A stretch of DNA of 64,000 nucleotides from Amphibalanus amphitrite (taxonomy: Eukaryota > Arthropoda > Thecostraca > Balanomorpha > Balanidae), in assembly GCF_019059575.1 (NCBI RefSeq), contig NW_024882877.1:114719-178718 (forward strand). Direction: 5' to 3'. A program made the translations under genes and the position numbers. The notes beneath the pieces were generated by a model. The model was not told the DNA's origin. It made no database searches and was given only the letters and a program-made list of their open reading frames with translations. Shown piece by piece: positions 22,549 through 64,000 of the stretch (positions within the stretch are counted from its first letter, which is position 1; every line of letters begins with the position of its first letter).

Positions 22549-22766
22549 TACCGTAAAGTGGGGCTATTTGAGACAGTTTTTAAAATGGCTATAAAATGAG
22601 GAGCGTTTGAATTTTATGTGATATTTTTGCACAGGAAGGTGTGGAATCGAGCGGTAAATCGCCTGAGCAAAAATTAAGCATAAATTTCAAACGGTTTCTA
22701 TTTTATAACAATTCTAAATACTGTCTCAAATAGCCCCACTGTCTCAAATAGCCCCACCTTACGGTA
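22549..22766. mobile_element. 218-bp foldback MITE
   Basis: The left arm taccgtaaagtggggctatt... (22549-22577) is the inverted equivalent of the right end (22738-22766), with one mismatch in 29 positions. On the right the TGTCTCAAATAGCCCCAC part is present twice in tandem (22721-22739 and 22740-22758). The interior is AT-rich and non-coding. No transposase class can be named, because no clear target duplication is visible. Confidence 0.8.
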
Positions 22767-23893
22767 CCTTCTTTGCTGGCATGTTGAAAATTTCCCCTGT
22801 TGATGTGGCGAGAAGTTTGGACGCGGTTTAAGATAGATGAGAAAACCACCCCATTCTTCCAGTCATGACCAGTGTTTTAGGTGTGGCCTCATTCTCAATA
22901 GATGGTATATCAGTATCCTAGTGTCCGGCAGAGGGTTCCAAGGAGGTATCCGTGTAACTGTTTGAGCCACTTGGTGCTTGAGGCCCAGCAAGCTAGTACA
23001 ATCTGATGATGCAGTCAAAGTAAGTATTTGTTCTTCCATGGGGTCTAGCAGTTAATGTGTCCCAGTCTTAAACTCCAAACTCGATAGCGGGTTTCCGGAA
23101 AGGAGCAAATATGTCCAATTTCCGAGGGCGCTATCCAGCTTTTGTTTAACAGACGTGCTTATAGCATTAATGCCGGCCTAGCAACTAAATGAAAAACTTG
23201 TTAGTAGTTGATACACATAAGCGTAATATATTTGAGATACATGACAGGAGAAACAGCGTGCAAATAGCGAACATGAAGTACGTAACAACCGATGTGCAGG
23301 ATTTCCTGCAAAAGCTCTACGTAAAAACTCGCAAATTATTCCGACTTCTGATCGCTCAACTCTCCCACATCCATCACAGCACTCTACAAAAGCCAACTGA
23401 ACCGTGACCTCTGTAACTAAGACAAGCGCAGATCCAAGCCATCATTGGGTCCAGTCGACTTCCGCTGTATCCTAACATCCATATCCATCGTGACATTGTT
23501 GTCAAACCACATACACATCTCTCTAAATTCTCCAGAAAGGTCTCCATAGCCGCCTCATGTCCTCAATCGATCACTCGCTGCCTTCTGAGACTATTAAATC
23601 TCAATCTCACAGGCTGGTCACACACAGCGGAATGGCTCCAGACTCCTGCCAACATCTCCAGACCATTGGTAAACGTCGACCAGGTCTAGGCCACTCCTCC
23701 CGGCCTAGTCTGCTCCTCTCGGCCTCAGTCTAAGCGACTCAGCTCTGCCAGCTCGTCCTGTTCCGTCCTGACGCGACCCGGCTCGACCAGACCGCATCCG
23801 ACCCGTGCCACTCGAAGCCAGCACCGCTGACCCGATGTAGCTAGATGGGTCCAATGCAGCCAGTATCGAGCTAACCCCGCCTGTCTGTTCGTC
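22767..23893 (-). other. Probable furry 3' UTR and downstream flank
   Basis: Sequence downstream of the furry stop codon on the minus strand. I saw no AATAAA or ATTAAA on that strand within the first kilobase, so the end of the transcript cannot be placed. No other gene is supported here. Confidence 0.4.
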
Positions 23894-62173
<38,280 letters not shown>

Positions 62174-62303
62174 CTGCAAACACGGGATCAGAGGTTAGCT
62201 GGCCGCACCAAAACGTCATATATCTACTAAGATTAAGTCCCTCCAAGTTTGACATCATCATTCTCAGTGGCTCCAAGGAGAGGGCGTCCTCGGAAGGAAT
62301 GCA

Positions 62304-63476
62304 TTAACCCGCGCCCCGCTGAGCTATTCAGCCATACGCGCCCTGCTGGGGGGGGGGGGGGGGCAGATTCTGCCCCCCCCCCCTGTCTAACTTCCGAACC
62401 GATGGTCGTAGAAAGACGGGGAAAACGGTAATCGAAAGCTCTCAACAAGGCGGATCTTAAGAGCCCATTTTTTTTGTTTTGCTTAAGTAGGTCATAGGTC
62501 AGGTCAAGGGTACAAAATGCAAGTTTCTACAGTATCGGCCTTGCACCGTAGTTGCCGAAGAATGGACTGAGACTGATGGCCCAAAACGTGTTCTTAGACT
62601 ACCAAGACAATATTCGTTGCATAAAATGTCATTCAAAGGTCAAGGTCAAGGTCAGGTCAGGTCAGGTCAGGTCACCAAAAACAAAATATAGAAAAGGGCA
62701 TGTGCGACACATGTTTTATGTGTCATTTTACTCATAGAATTCAATAGGCACACTCAATAAGTGATCACCTCTGGATGAATTTCAGGTCGAGGTCAGGTCA
62801 AGGTCAGGTCAAGTAAGGTCAAATTTTGAAGTTGGTTGTTAAGGCCTAAAAAGGTGTCTTTCTGATGCAGTTTTTCACGGCGAATCGAATGGTGCTATTT
62901 TTGTTTCCGTACGAGGTCTAGAACTTCCAAAAAAATCATTTTTTTTTCAAAAATTTTGTGTGTCGTAACGTCATAAAATTTTGAATAACTCCCACATTTT
63001 TGAACCGATTCTTCTAAAAATTGGTATGTAGGTGCACATAGACCACTTCTCTGACATATATTCCGGTTTTTTCGATACACTAAAAATTTTGGATTTTATA
63101 ATTATTTCCCAAAAGTCAGTTTTTTGAAGAAAAAAAATTGGGCCAAAATACAAAATTTTCAAAAAACCGAGATAGCCATTTGATAGACAAAGTAGAATCA
63201 CGTATAACCTTTTTTGTTACGTCTTGATTCGTTTAAAAATGAAGGTGTTAGCGGCGTTTGAAATTTTGCCGTTTTTGAGGCGAAAATGGCGAACATGACG
63301 TCACTAAAACGTCAATTTCTCAAAAAATTTCAGACGGATTTCGCTCAAATTTTCAGGAAACGTGTCAAATTGATGTATGATAAGGTAATGAAAGTTTGAC
63401 GTCGCTGGCGTAACGCGTTTAGAAGTTATTGGTGAAAAACGGGAGGGGGGGCAGATTCTGGCGGGGCGCGGGTTAA
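62304..63476. mobile_element. TTAA-type MITE, copy B
   Basis: TTAA on both sides, with perfect 12-bp inverted ends CCCGCGCCCCGC and GCGGGGCGCGGG, then long G- and C-runs around CAGATTCTG. TTAA duplication is typical of piggyBac-type transposons. The interior matches copy A in opposite orientation, including an AGGTCA array (62635-62680). No transposase frame. Confidence 0.85.
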
Positions 63477-64000
63477 TGGTGTAAGCATGACTTAGCTACA
63501 TGCGATGCTTCTATCTTCGGCGGGCTGAAAAAACATTACATCAGATAAATGATGAGCTAATAGTTTTTTTTTGTTCTTATGATGTCAATAACATAAGCAG
63601 CTTAATGGTGTCCGGAATGTATTCATCATCAGCAACCATAAGACAGCTGCCATGCACCCTCATAACGTTGCTCCAATAACATTGCATTGCATCTGTCAGC
63701 GCTGCGCAACGCACATACTGCGAACCGCCATACTCGTATGTGCCTCCCCTCTGTCACTCTATATCTCTGCCTTTGAACTGTAGCCCATTGCCCTCTGGTC
63801 GGGTACAATGAGCTGCAAATGAGCACCGCCCGCCGCCGCGCCGGGCCGGGACGGTCGCCAGCCGTGCTCCGAGCAGCGACAAAGGCTCGCTCCAATAATC
63901 GGCCACAAGGTATCCCGGTTAGTCGACGTCTCCTCGGCCGGGCTCCGGGAATCGCGGCTCATTTCGAAGTCATCCGGCGGCGGCTAATGCCTCTGACAGG
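63477..64000 (-). other. furry upstream intron sequence at window edge
   Basis: No exon recognised. GC-rich from about 63810. The next 5' furry exon must lie beyond the window. Confidence 0.5.

Overview
The window is a piece of an animal nuclear genome: no operons, introns with GT-AG borders, many microsatellites, and several transposon classes. The one host gene I can support is the 3' part of a furry (FRY/FRYL, Drosophila furry) orthologue on the minus strand. Fifteen coding exons between 62173 and 23894 join in a consistent reading frame to 771 codons plus a stop. The large introns and the mix of Penelope-like, Ty3/gypsy, hAT-type, TTAA-type and tRNA-SINE elements suggest an invertebrate, probably an arthropod such as a crustacean. 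That taxonomic guess is inference and weak.

Layout. 1-6675: two 5'-truncated Penelope-like elements (PLEs). Each is fused head to head with an inverted copy of its own 3' end and bounded by (TA)n. Both lie inside GACTCA-rich repeats, with a CACGTG-rich repeat family on the outside. 6676-11615: mostly unidentified sequence with a nested foldback repeat (7568-8128) and a hAT-type MITE with an 8-bp target duplication (9629-9944). 11616-17376: an intact Ty3/gypsy element with identical 266-bp LTRs, a tRNA-Leu primer site, gag with two zinc knuckles, and a complete protease-RT-RNase H-integrase pol frame. 17377-23893: intergenic or furry 3' UTR sequence with a SINE nested in a SINE, an odd T/G-only block and a 218-bp foldback MITE. 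23894-62173: furry exons and introns. 62174-64000: further furry intron with a second TTAA MITE.

The most striking object is in the furry intron 29108-42687. Two near-identical 5.28-kb direct repeats flank only 1.78 kb. They begin TGTA and end TACA and are flanked by the 4-bp duplication CACC. The first copy is followed by an 18-nt tRNA-Lys primer site, and the second is preceded by a purine tract and a perfect hairpin. I read this as a recent 12.3-kb non-autonomous retrotransposon with giant LTRs. The LTRs hold a CpG-rich promoter-like block, CRE sites, a long (CT)n and a 98-bp repeat.

A second pattern concerns the furry gene itself. At exons E4, E7 and E11 (and weakly E6) a minisatellite abuts or contains the 5' splice site, so that the donor motif is repeated up to nine times. 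Other intron content includes a 600-bp inverted repeat around a 2.1-kb spacer (48755-52079), a tandem 660-bp repeat (46985-48326), paired SINEs and AGGTCA-type pentamer arrays.
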